Assembly (NCBI GenBank): GCA_937859855.1
Contig: CALMAR010000476.1
Location: 1 to 6,823 of the forward strand
Length of the DNA: 6,823 nt
Direction: 5' to 3'
Origin: an uncultured Kineosporia sp.
Lineage (GTDB): Bacteria; Actinomycetota; Actinomycetes; Actinomycetales; Kineosporiaceae
The notes below the pieces were generated by a model. The model was not told where the DNA came from. It was given only the letters and a program-made list of their open reading frames with translations, and searched no databases. Each line of letters starts with the position of its first letter. Position 1 is the first letter of the stretch. Shown here piece after piece: positions 1-5,976 of the stretch. The position numbers and the translations under genes are program-made.

Positions 1-1531
1 TGACTCCTGCCGCCGCCGGATCGGCCGGCAGATCTTCCTTGGTGGCGTTGATCATGAAGATGCCGACCGCCAGCCCCGCCGCCAGCAGCCCCGACGCCCA
101 GAAGAAGGCCGTGTGGTAGCCGTCCAGGAACGCCAGCGGAGTTGCCTGCAGCGCAGCCTGGGGACTGGCCGGACGATGATCGACGAAGTACGCCGTGACG
201 CTCGAGGCGAAGACGGTGTTCAGCAGCGCGGTGCCGAGCGAGCCACCGATCTGTTGTGAGCTGTTCAGCACCGCGCTGGCCACCCCGGCGTCGTGCGATC
301 CGATGCCGACCAGCGCGACGCTGGCGGTCGGAATGAAGACGCAGGCCATGCCGACACTCAGCAGCACCTGCGGCAGCAGCACGTGCGAGAAGTACGCGGT
401 GTGCTGACCGACGGAGGTCAGCCACAGCATGCCCGTCACACCGAGCACCAGCCCGATGATGATCAGCGGCCGGGGCCCGACCCTGGGCAACAGCTGTGAC
501 ACCGCACCAGCGGCGAGAATGATTCCCGCGCTGAAGGGCAGGAAGGCAAATCCAGACTTGAGCGGACTGTAACCGAGGTTGAACTGGAAGTAGTAGGTCA
601 GGAACAGGAACATCGCGAACAGGCCGGCGCCGATGAGCAGAAAGATCAGGTAGGAACCGCCGCGGTTCCGGTCGAGCACGATGCGCATCGGCAGCAAGGG
701 ATTCTTCACCCGGATCTCCCACACCACGAAGGCCGCCAGCAGCAGCACGGCGATGGCCAGGAAGGTCAGAGTCGGTGCGGCCAGCCAGCCCTGCACCGAG
801 GTGTCGGCCGCGTTGCCCGGGTGCTTCGCCTTCGCCGCTTCAGTGAAGCCATAGACCAGGCTGACCAGGCCCAGGGTGGACAACACGGCACCGGGAAGGT
901 CGTAGCGGGTGTTGCCATGGGCCCTGCTCTCGTGCACCACCGCCGTCGCCGCGACCGCGGTGACCAGCGCGATCGGCACGTTCACGCCCAGGCACCAGCG
1001 CCACGAAGCGTATTCGGTCAGGACGCCGCCGAGGATCAGCCCGATCGCCGCACCCCCTCCGGAGATGGCACCGAAAACGCCGAAGGCCAGGGCCCGTTCC
1101 TTGGGTGCCACGAAGGTGACGGTGATCAGCGAGAGCGCGGCCGGCGCCAGAACCGCTGCGAACGCTCCCTGGAGGCCACGGGAGGCGAACAGCAGGGCGG
1201 CGTTGGGGGCGATCCCGCCCAGCGCCGAGGCGGCCGCGAATCCGATCAGGCCAATGATGAACGTGCGCTTGCGCCCGGTGTAGTCGGCGATTCGCCCGCC
1301 CAGCAGGAGCAGGCCACCGAAGGCCAAGGTGTACGCCGTCACCACCCACTGCCGATTGGCGGTGCTGATGTGCAGGTCAGCCTGGGCACTCGGCAGCGCG
1401 ATGTTCACGATCGAGGCGTCCAGAACGATCATCAGCTGGGCAACGGCGATCACTCCCAGCGCCAGCCAGCGCCGTGGATCGTCGGAGGCCATCCCGGTCG
1501 GATGATCGGTCGTGGTGGTCGGTTCGGTCAC
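1..1531 (-). CDS. DHA2-family MFS efflux transporter (EmrB/QacA type), C-terminus cut by window edge
   Basis: This is an inner-membrane, proton-driven exporter of the 14-helix DHA2 branch of the major facilitator superfamily. The substrate cannot be read from the sequence. The frame is open for 510 codons from a GTG at 1531 to the left edge. Visible motifs are the first-helix signature LDASIVNIALP (residues 37-47), motif A GGRIADYTGRK (78-88), motif B RGLQG (118-122), and a motif-C-like glycine-rich helix ending in LGGVLTEYASWRW (about 167-179). Near the C-terminus is the family-typical SSQQIGGSLGTALLNT. The last visible residues form a hydrophilic tail after the final helix, and the family is usually 480-520 residues, so only a few residues should be missing. 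The GTG start is preceded by GGAG with a 5-nt spacer. The next in-frame ATG, codon 14, has no ribosome site. A TetR-style inverted repeat lies about 55 bp upstream. No frameshift is seen. Confidence 0.93.
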   Translation of the reverse strand, partial: MTEPTTTTDHPTGMASDDPRRWLALGVIAVAQLMIVLDASIVNIALPSAQADLHISTANRQWVVTAYTLAFGGLLLLGGRIADYTGRKRTFIIGLIGFAAASALGGIAPNAALLFASRGLQGAFAAVLAPAALSLITVTFVAPKERALAFGVFGAISGGGAAIGLILGGVLTEYASWRWCLGVNVPIALVTAVAATAVVHESRAHGNTRYDLPGAVLSTLGLVSLVYGFTEAAKAKHPGNAADTSVQGWLAAPTLTFLAIAVLLLAAFVVWEIRVKNPLLPMRIVLDRNRGGSYLIFLLIGAGLFAMFLFLTYYFQFNLGYSPLKSGFAFLPFSAGIILAAGAVSQLLPRVGPRPLIIIGLVLGVTGMLWLTSVGQHTAYFSHVLLPQVLLSVGMACVFIPTASVALVGIGSHDAGVASAVLNSSQQIGGSLGTALLNTVFASSVTAYFVDHRPASPQAALQATPLAFLDGYHTAFFWASGLLAAGLAVGIFMINATKEDLPADPAAAGV

Positions 1532-1585
1532 GGAAACTCCAGTCGGGGCGGCCGTCCGCTCGGTGCGGCAGGCTTGTTTTCCTGA

Positions 1586-1602
1586 GTGAAACTACAGTTC
1601 AC
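1586..1602. promoter_or_regulatory. Candidate TetR-type operator upstream of the MFS gene
   Basis: The 17-bp sequence GTGAAACTACAGTTCAC has outer arms GTGAA/TTCAC and a core AACT-AC-AGTT. It is AT-rich compared with its surroundings. TetR-family repressors of drug exporters often bind short inverted repeats of this type. On the minus strand a TTGGAC box (1606-1611) lies just upstream and could be a -35 element, with the operator falling between it and the expected -10. I see no convincing -10. Assignment to the transporter is inferred from position. No regulator gene is present in the window. Confidence 0.38.
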
Positions 1603-1786
1603 GGCGTCCAAGAACTGATCGGGCGCGAACATTCCCATCGCAGCGACATTGGTCAGGTGCTCGGCCGATCTGAGCCGATCCCCGGATCCTGGCAGACCGC
1701 ACCGACAGTCTCGGGGATGACCGGCCCCGCGCTGAAACTGGCCCGGCGGCCTGGGTTCGTTATGGGGGATAGGTCAGATACGCACC

Positions 1787-1854
1787 ATGAATCGCGCCGG
1801 AGCGCCATGAAAGCCGCAGGCGGCCAGCGCGGCCGGACTAAGGTTCCCCCGTGA
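1787..1854 (+). other. Two tiny overlapping upstream reading frames leading into the hydrolase gene
   Basis: An ATG at 1787 opens a 7-codon frame (MNRAGAP) whose TGA overlaps a second ATG at 1807 as ATGA. The second frame runs 15 codons (MKAAGGQRGRTKVPP), and its TGA overlaps the hydrolase GTG as GTGA. The second ATG has GGAG four bases upstream. The chained 4-nt overlaps would allow translational coupling into the hydrolase. Frames this short arise easily by chance, and a leaderless promoter reading of the same bases is an alternative. Confidence 0.25.
1839..1844 (+). promoter_or_regulatory. Possible -10 box for a leaderless hydrolase transcript (or its ribosome site)
   Basis: TAAGGT fits the actinobacterial -10 pattern TANNNT and ends six bases before the GTG at 1851. 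That is the spacing expected if transcription starts on the first base of the start codon. No TTGACA-like -35 box is seen, which is common for such promoters. The overlapping AAGG (1840-1843), seven bases before the GTG, could instead act as a weak Shine-Dalgarno site. The sequence alone does not decide between the two. Confidence 0.3.
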
Positions 1855-2582
1855 AGCTGCGCGAGGACGAGGCGCGGGTCGAGGGGCCGGATGGTGAGAT
1901 CCGATCGGTCGTGATCAGGCCGGCTGGCGACCAGCACTACCCGGGCGTGCTGTTCTACACCGACATCTTTCAGCTCACCGAGTCAACTCTGCGGACCGCC
2001 CGCAGGCTGGCCTCGGCCGGTTTTGTGGTCTGCGCTCCGGAGATCTACCCGCGGGGCGAATTGGCCGGCCGGGCGCTGGATTTCGACGACGCCGGCAAGC
2101 AGGCCGGGCTGGCGGGGGCGGCCGCCACCAGCACCGCCCAGTTCGACGCCGATCGGATCGCGGTCCTCGACCACCTGGCCGCTCGCAGCGATACCAGCGA
2201 TCTGTTCGCAGTGGGGTTCTGCATCGGCGGTCATCTGGCGTTCCGGGCGGCCATGGATCAGCGGGTCGCGGCGACCGTCTGCTTCTATCCCACCGGACTG
2301 CAGAACGGCGGCCTGGGAGCCGGCGTGGCAGATTCGCTGGAGCGAGCAGCCGGCATCCGGGGCCGACTGATGATCGTCTTCGGTTCCCGGGATCCGCACG
2401 TGCCGGCCGAGGCCAGGATGCACATCATCTCCACCCTGTACGCGGCGGGGCTGGAGGACGTCGAACTGCACGTCTATGCCGGCGGTGAGCACGCCTTCAT
2501 GCGGGATATCGGCGCCCGCCACGATCCCGTGATCACCGACCTGGCCCTGACTGAGGCGATTTCCTTCCTCAGCGCTCACTGA
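1851..2582 (+). CDS. Dienelactone hydrolase family protein
   Basis: A 243-residue cytoplasmic alpha/beta hydrolase of the dienelactone hydrolase family, close to the family's usual length of about 230-250. Classical members hydrolyse dienelactone to maleylacetate in chloroaromatic breakdown. Many actinobacterial relatives have unknown ester or lactone substrates, and no aromatic-degradation genes are nearby. The nucleophile elbow is GFCIGG with Cys124. The acid is Asp181 in FGSRDPHVP, and the histidine is His214 in GGEHAF, giving the Cys-Asp-His triad typical of this family. The segment matching the family's QEIFG motif reads TDIFQ (37-41), so the usual activating Glu is Asp38. The GTG start at 1851 is the start of homology, and no better in-frame start lies upstream. 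There is no signal peptide. The gene converges on the DUF2237 gene. Confidence 0.88.
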   Translation: MKLREDEARVEGPDGEIRSVVIRPAGDQHYPGVLFYTDIFQLTESTLRTARRLASAGFVVCAPEIYPRGELAGRALDFDDAGKQAGLAGAAATSTAQFDADRIAVLDHLAARSDTSDLFAVGFCIGGHLAFRAAMDQRVAATVCFYPTGLQNGGLGAGVADSLERAAGIRGRLMIVFGSRDPHVPAEARMHIISTLYAAGLEDVELHVYAGGEHAFMRDIGARHDPVITDLALTEAISFLSAH

Positions 2583-2605
2583 CCGGGGTTCCACCGCCCG
2601 GCCCG

Positions 2606-2992
2606 CTAGAGTCCGCTGAGATCATCGGGAACGTCGATGGCCTGCTCCTTCAACGCGGCCAGGGGAACCACTCGCAGCACCGCCTCATTGGTGCAGGCCA
2701 GCACCACCGGAGCAGCCATGCCTTCCCGGTACGCACGGGCCCAGTTCGCGGCCGTGACACACCATCGATCGCCGGGAACCAGTCCTGGGAACCGGTATTC
2801 AGGCCTGGGCGTGGACAGGTCGTTACCGATCCGGCGCTGATGCTCCAGGAACTCGGCCGTGACGACCGCGCAGATCGTGTGACTGCCGATGTCCTCGGGG
2901 CCGGTGCTGCAGCAGCCGTCCCGGAAGAATCCAGTCACCGGATCGGATCCGCACGGTTGCAGTTCGCCGCCCAGAACATTGCGCTCAGCCAT
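2606..2992 (-). CDS. DUF2237 family protein, function unknown
   Basis: A 128-residue soluble protein that I recognise as the DUF2237 family from its conserved blocks: NVLGGELQPC (5-14), DPVTGFFRDGCC (17-28), DIGSHTICA (34-42), FLEHQRRIGNDLSTPRPE (48-65) and FPGLVPGDRWC (68-78). The length is normal for the family and the gene looks intact. Cys14, Cys28, His38, Cys41 and Cys78 fall in the conserved blocks. This could mean metal binding or redox chemistry, but that is my inference, as no function is established. Many relatives read WCLC where this one has WCVT, so one common cysteine is absent. The ATG at 2992 begins just before the homology. The ribosome site is weak, with GGGA too far upstream, and no upstream in-frame start is better. 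It is transcribed away from the sdh operon and toward the hydrolase. Confidence 0.88.
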   Translation of the reverse strand: MAERNVLGGELQPCGSDPVTGFFRDGCCSTGPEDIGSHTICAVVTAEFLEHQRRIGNDLSTPRPEYRFPGLVPGDRWCVTAANWARAYREGMAAPVVLACTNEAVLRVVPLAALKEQAIDVPDDLSGL

Positions 2993-3054
2993 TGGGTCAT
3001 CATCCCGGATCCCGGCTGCTCTCCCGCAGCGGCACCTCGGACATCAGATCAGCT

Positions 3055-3081
3055 GCCCGGCCCCTGATCACCTGGCCGGGC
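3055..3081. repeat. GC-rich inverted repeat (8-bp stem, 11-nt loop)
   Basis: GCCCGGCC at 3055-3062 pairs perfectly with GGCCGGGC at 3074-3081. The loop contains the palindrome TGATCA. No T-run follows on either strand, and both neighbouring genes point away from it, so it is not a terminator for either. It could be a leader structure or chance in GC-rich DNA. Confidence 0.4.
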
Positions 3082-3095
3082 TGCCGGGCTCCGGG

Positions 3096-3119
3096 CTCGA
3101 ATGATCTCGAATGATCTCG
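3096..3119. repeat. Short tandem repeat, CTCGAATGAT, 2.4 copies
   Basis: CTCGAATGAT occurs at 3096-3105 and 3106-3115, followed by a partial third copy, CTCG (3116-3119). It is exact and AT-richer than the neighbourhood. It may be a replication-slippage product or a pair of protein-binding half-sites one helical turn apart. Confidence 0.7.
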
Positions 3120-3169
3120 TCGTGGAATGGAGTCGCAAATGTCACGTCGAAGAGTCGGCCGCACATGTC

Positions 3170-3196
3170 TGGACAGGACTGACTCGCGGGTACTCT
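3170..3196 (+). promoter_or_regulatory. Weak promoter candidate for the sdhCAB operon
   Basis: TGGACA (3170-3175) matches five of six bases of TTGACA. TACTCT (3191-3196) fits TANNNT. The spacer of 15 bp is shorter than the ideal 17. This would give a 5' leader of about 120 nt before sdhC. It is the best-looking candidate I found in the gap, but the match is modest. Confidence 0.25.
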
Positions 3197-3311
3197 CTGA
3201 CCAGATGCCTGCTCCACGCAGGGATGGGACGTTGCTTGGCGTCTCACCGGCTGCGTGGCTCCTTCCGCAGTAGCCCGAGGGTGGGCATGGTGTGCCTTGT
3301 TCTGGACACTC

Positions 3312-3316
3312 GGAGG
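3312..3316 (+). promoter_or_regulatory. sdhC: Ribosome binding site of sdhC
   Basis: GGAGG lies five bases before the ATG at 3322. It decides the start against an in-frame GTG at 3292, which would add ten residues and has no ribosome site. Confidence 0.85.
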
Positions 3317-3321
3317 TACTT

Positions 3322-4116
3322 ATGGCGTCGAACGCCGCTGGCGTCGCCGGGCCGACCCGGGCCCGGATCGAAGAGAAGACCCTGCGCGAGGACCAATGGT
3401 GGCTGCCGCCGCTGACCACCTTCGTGGTCTTCTTCGCCTTCGTCGTCTACTCGACGATCCGAGCATTCATGGCCAAGGACTACTACTCGGCGCCGTACCT
3501 GTCGCCGTTCTACTCGCCCTGCCTGGGTGACTGCGTGAAGGGTTCGTCGGACTTCGGCCAGCCGTTCAAGTGGTTTCCACTGTCGGCCGCGCTGATTGTG
3601 CTGATCTTCCCGCTCGGCTTCCGGCTGTCCTGTTACTACTACCGCAAGGCCTATTACCGGGCCTTCTGGTTCTCCCCACCGGCCTGCGCCGTGGCCGAGC
3701 CGCACCAGGGCTACTCAGGTGAGACCCGCTTCCCGCTGATCCTGCAGAACGTGCACCGCTACTTCTGGTACGCCGCGGTCGTGGTCGGCAGTGTGCTCAC
3801 CTACGACGCCGTACTCACGTTCCGCAACGCCGACGGCGAATGGGGCCATATGGGCCTGGGCACCGTGTTCTTCTGGATCAACGTGGTGCTGATCTGGCTC
3901 TACACCTTCTCCTGCCACTCCTGCAGGCACATCCTGGGCGGGAGGCTGCGGCACTTCTCCAAGCATCCGGTCCGCTACCGGCTCTGGTCCGGCGCTTCCA
4001 AGCTCAACCAGAAGCATGCGCAGTACGCCTGGTTGTCCCTCTTCTCGGTGGCGCTGGTCGACGTCTACGTCCTCCTGCTGGCCAGCGGCGCGATCAACGA
4101 TCCGAGGTTCTTCTGA
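3322..4116 (+). CDS. sdhC: Succinate dehydrogenase membrane anchor, mycobacterial Sdh1 (type F) kind
   Basis: A 264-residue integral membrane protein that anchors SdhA/SdhB and passes electrons to quinone. It matches the single-anchor subunit of mycobacterial Sdh1 (Rv0249c type, about 273 residues) rather than the classical short SdhC/SdhD pair. I see about five membrane helices: 31-49, 86-104, 145-163, 181-198 and 237-256. Cysteines and histidines are concentrated in SPCLGDC (Cys67, Cys71), PPACAVAEPH (Cys122, His128) and SCHSCRH (Cys198, His199, Cys201, His203). The M. smegmatis Sdh1 structure has a Rieske-type [2Fe-2S] cluster with His ligands in this subunit. The residues here are likely counterparts, but I cannot assign the exact ligands from sequence. 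The N-terminus (1-25) is polar and should be cytoplasmic. The stop codon overlaps the sdhA start by one base. Confidence 0.92.
   Translation: MASNAAGVAGPTRARIEEKTLREDQWWLPPLTTFVVFFAFVVYSTIRAFMAKDYYSAPYLSPFYSPCLGDCVKGSSDFGQPFKWFPLSAALIVLIFPLGFRLSCYYYRKAYYRAFWFSPPACAVAEPHQGYSGETRFPLILQNVHRYFWYAAVVVGSVLTYDAVLTFRNADGEWGHMGLGTVFFWINVVLIWLYTFSCHSCRHILGGRLRHFSKHPVRYRLWSGASKLNQKHAQYAWLSLFSVALVDVYVLLLASGAINDPRFF
4104..4107 (+). promoter_or_regulatory. sdhA: Ribosome binding site of sdhA inside the sdhC end
   Basis: GAGG lies eight bases before the ATG at 4116, within the last codons of sdhC. It supports this ATG over the downstream in-frame ATGs at 4131 and 4146, which have weaker upstream sequences. 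The TGATG stop/start overlap suggests coupled translation. Confidence 0.65.
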
Positions 4117-5975
4117 TGGACAGGCATCCGATGACCGGTAACGAGATGTCCGCCACCGAGGGTGGCGGGATCGAGCGGCACAGCTACGACGTCGTGGTGA
4201 TCGGGGCCGGCGGGGCCGGCCGGCGGGCAGCGATCGCCGCCCACGACGCCGGCGCCCGGACCGCCATCGTCTGCAAGTCGCTGCTGGGCAAGGCCCACAC
4301 CGTGATGGCCGAGGGCGGCATCGCTGCCGCGCTGGGCAACCGCTGGCCCGACGACAACTGGCAGGTCCACTTCCGCGACACCATGCGCGGGGGCAAGATG
4401 CTGAACAACTGGCGGATGGCCCAGCTGCACGCCCAAGAGGCTCCGGAGCGGGTGCTCGAACTGGAGGACTGGGGCGCCCTGTTCGATCGCACCGACGACG
4501 GGCTGATCTCCCAGCGCGATTTCGGCGGCCACCGTTATGCCCGGCTGGCCCACGTCGGCGACCGGACCGGGCTGGAAATGATCCGCACTCTGCAGCAGCG
4601 GGCGGTCCAGCTCGGCATCGACGTGTACATGGAGTGCACGATCACCGAGCTGCTCAAGGACGCCGAAGGTGAGAACGGCCGGATCGCAGGCGCTTTCGGC
4701 TACTGGCGGGAGACCGGCCGGTTCGTCGTCTTCGAGGCGCCGTCGGTGGTGCTGGCCACCGGCGGGATCGGCAAGTCGTTCAAGGTCACCTCGAACTCCT
4801 GGGAGTACACCGGCGACGGTCATGCCCTGGCCCTGCGGGCGGGGGCCGCGCTGATCAACATGGAGTTCGTCCAGTTCCACCCGACCGGCATGGTCTGGCC
4901 GCCGTCGGTGAAGGGGCTGCTGGTCACCGAGTCGGTCCGGGGCGACGGCGGGGTGCTGAAGAACTCCGACGGCGAGCGCTTCATGTTCAACTACATCCCG
5001 GAGTTCTTCAAAGCCGAGACCGCGGACAGCGTGGAGGAGGCCGACCGCTGGTACGAGGACAAGAAGAACAACCGGCGCCCGCCTGAGCTGCTGCCCCGAG
5101 ACGAGGTGGCCCGGGCGATCAACTCCGAGATCAAGGCCGGCCGCGGGTCACCCCACGGTGGCGTCTTCCTGGACATCGCCTCCCGGCGTTCGGCCGACTT
5201 CATCCGTAAGCGGTTGCCGTCGATGTACCACCAGTTCAAGGAGCTGGCTGACGTCGACATCACCACCGAGCCCATGGAGATCGGCCCGACCTGTCACTAC
5301 GTGATGGGCGGGGTTGAGGTGGACCCCGACAGCCAGCAGTCTGCGGTCGATGGCTTGTATGCGGTCGGCGAGTGCTCCGGCGGCATGCATGGTTCCAACC
5401 GGCTGGGAGGTAATTCGCTGTCCGACCTGCTGGTCTTCGGCCGGCGGGCCGGTGAGGCGGCGACCGCATACGTCTCAGGGATGTCGGGCCGGCGTCCTGC
5501 CGTGAACGATGTGGATGTCAAAGCGGCCCAGCAGGCGGCGCTGGCGCCGTTCGAGCTGGACGGTGGTGAGAACCCGTACACGATCCAGCGCGATCTGCAG
5601 CAGTGCATGAACGACCTGGTCGGCATCATTCGCACGGCGTCCGAGCTGGAGGAGAGCCTGCAGGAGATCGAGGTGTTCAAGCAGCGCGCCACCAAGCTGG
5701 CCGTCGAGGGGCACCGGCAGTACAACCCGGGCTGGCACCTGGCCATCGACCTGCGGAACATGCTGATCGTGTCGGAGTGCATCGCCAAGGCCGCTCTGGC
5801 CCGGACCGAGTCCCGCGGCGGTCACACCCGGGACGACTACCCGATGACCGACCCGGTCTGGGGAACCAAGAACCTGGTGCTCAGTCTGGACAGCTCCGGC
5901 ACCGTCGTCGATCTGGCCGAGAAACCGCTGCCGGTGATGCCGGACGAGCTGAAGACCTACTTCGAGGAGAAGTGA
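4116..5975 (+). CDS. sdhA: Succinate dehydrogenase flavoprotein subunit
   Basis: A 619-residue FAD subunit that oxidises succinate to fumarate on the cytoplasmic face of the membrane, linking the TCA cycle to the respiratory chain. The dinucleotide-binding motif is VVVIGAGGAG (26-35). His61 in KAHTVMAEGG is the expected covalent FAD attachment site. Catalytic-site residues by family position are His255 (FHPTG), Thr271-Glu272 (TESVRGDGG), Arg328 (LLPRDEVAR), His394 (TCHYVMGG) and Arg429 (GSNRLGGNSL). The C-terminal helical domain holds RTESRGGHTRDDYP (563-576). The length is near that of other Sdh flavoproteins (about 590-650). The first 22 residues are polar and non-conserved, so the start could be a few codons later (4131 or 4146). 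Sequence alone does not fully exclude fumarate reductase activity, but the operon matches Sdh1. Confidence 0.97.
   Translation: MDRHPMTGNEMSATEGGGIERHSYDVVVIGAGGAGRRAAIAAHDAGARTAIVCKSLLGKAHTVMAEGGIAAALGNRWPDDNWQVHFRDTMRGGKMLNNWRMAQLHAQEAPERVLELEDWGALFDRTDDGLISQRDFGGHRYARLAHVGDRTGLEMIRTLQQRAVQLGIDVYMECTITELLKDAEGENGRIAGAFGYWRETGRFVVFEAPSVVLATGGIGKSFKVTSNSWEYTGDGHALALRAGAALINMEFVQFHPTGMVWPPSVKGLLVTESVRGDGGVLKNSDGERFMFNYIPEFFKAETADSVEEADRWYEDKKNNRRPPELLPRDEVARAINSEIKAGRGSPHGGVFLDIASRRSADFIRKRLPSMYHQFKELADVDITTEPMEIGPTCHYVMGGVEVDPDSQQSAVDGLYAVGECSGGMHGSNRLGGNSLSDLLVFGRRAGEAATAYVSGMSGRRPAVNDVDVKAAQQAALAPFELDGGENPYTIQRDLQQCMNDLVGIIRTASELEESLQEIEVFKQRATKLAVEGHRQYNPGWHLAIDLRNMLIVSECIAKAALARTESRGGHTRDDYPMTDPVWGTKNLVLSLDSSGTVVDLAEKPLPVMPDELKTYFEEK
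5964..5969 (+). promoter_or_regulatory. sdhB: Ribosome binding site of sdhB inside the sdhA end
   Basis: GAGGAG lies seven bases before the ATG at 5977, within the last codons of sdhA. The sdhA stop and sdhB start are one base apart, which fits coupled translation. Confidence 0.85.
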
Positions 5976-5976
5976 G

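Larger units (their letters stand above)
1532..1850. other. Intergenic region between the divergent MFS and hydrolase genes
   Basis: About 320 bp without a recognisable gene. The left end holds the transporter ribosome site and the candidate operator. The middle (about 1620-1760) contains a short direct repeat, GCCGATC at about 1663 and 1674, and nothing else I can interpret. The right end holds the start signals of the hydrolase gene, with two very small overlapping frames. Longer open frames crossing the region are shadows of the flanking genes with no family resemblance. Confidence 0.6.
2993..3321. other. Intergenic region between DUF2237 and sdhC (divergent)
   Basis: About 330 bp that should hold the promoters of both DUF2237 (leftward) and the sdh operon (rightward). 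Open frames on both strands cross it but have no recognisable family and poor start sites. It contains a GC hairpin (3055-3081), a 10-bp tandem repeat (3096-3119), a weak promoter candidate (3170-3196), and two copies of a CTGGACA-centred near-palindrome. These are listed separately. Confidence 0.6.

Noticed and set aside
821..1585. Long plus-strand open frame (254 codons) opposite the MFS gene
   Set aside because: It is low-complexity, rich in Arg/Gly/Gln, and matches no family. The opposite strand encodes a clear DHA2 transporter with all its motifs, so this is a shadow frame caused by high GC.
1653..1937. 94-codon minus-strand frame over the hydrolase start region
   Set aside because: It has no family resemblance, overlaps the hydrolase N-terminus, and has no convincing ribosome site.
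2583..2601. Small inverted repeat CCGGG/CCCGG between the converging hydrolase and DUF2237 genes
   Set aside because: The stem is only 5 bp with a 9-nt loop and no T-run, too weak to call a terminator in GC-rich DNA.
3292..3321. Earlier GTG start for sdhC at 3292
   Set aside because: It has no Shine-Dalgarno site and would place GGAGG inside the coding region. The ATG at 3322 has GGAGG five bases upstream.
3000..3419. 139-codon minus-strand frame across the DUF2237-sdhC gap
   Set aside because: It runs into sdhC antisense, has no family resemblance, and its composition is that of a shadow frame.
3840..4115. In-frame upstream extension of sdhA to 3840
   Set aside because: The extension overlaps the well-conserved end of sdhC, has no family resemblance, and would add 92 residues. 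The ATG at 4116 has a ribosome site and normal spacing.
4065..4880. 271-codon minus-strand frame opposite sdhA
   Set aside because: Composition is typical of an antisense shadow and it has no recognisable domain. sdhA on the other strand is certain.
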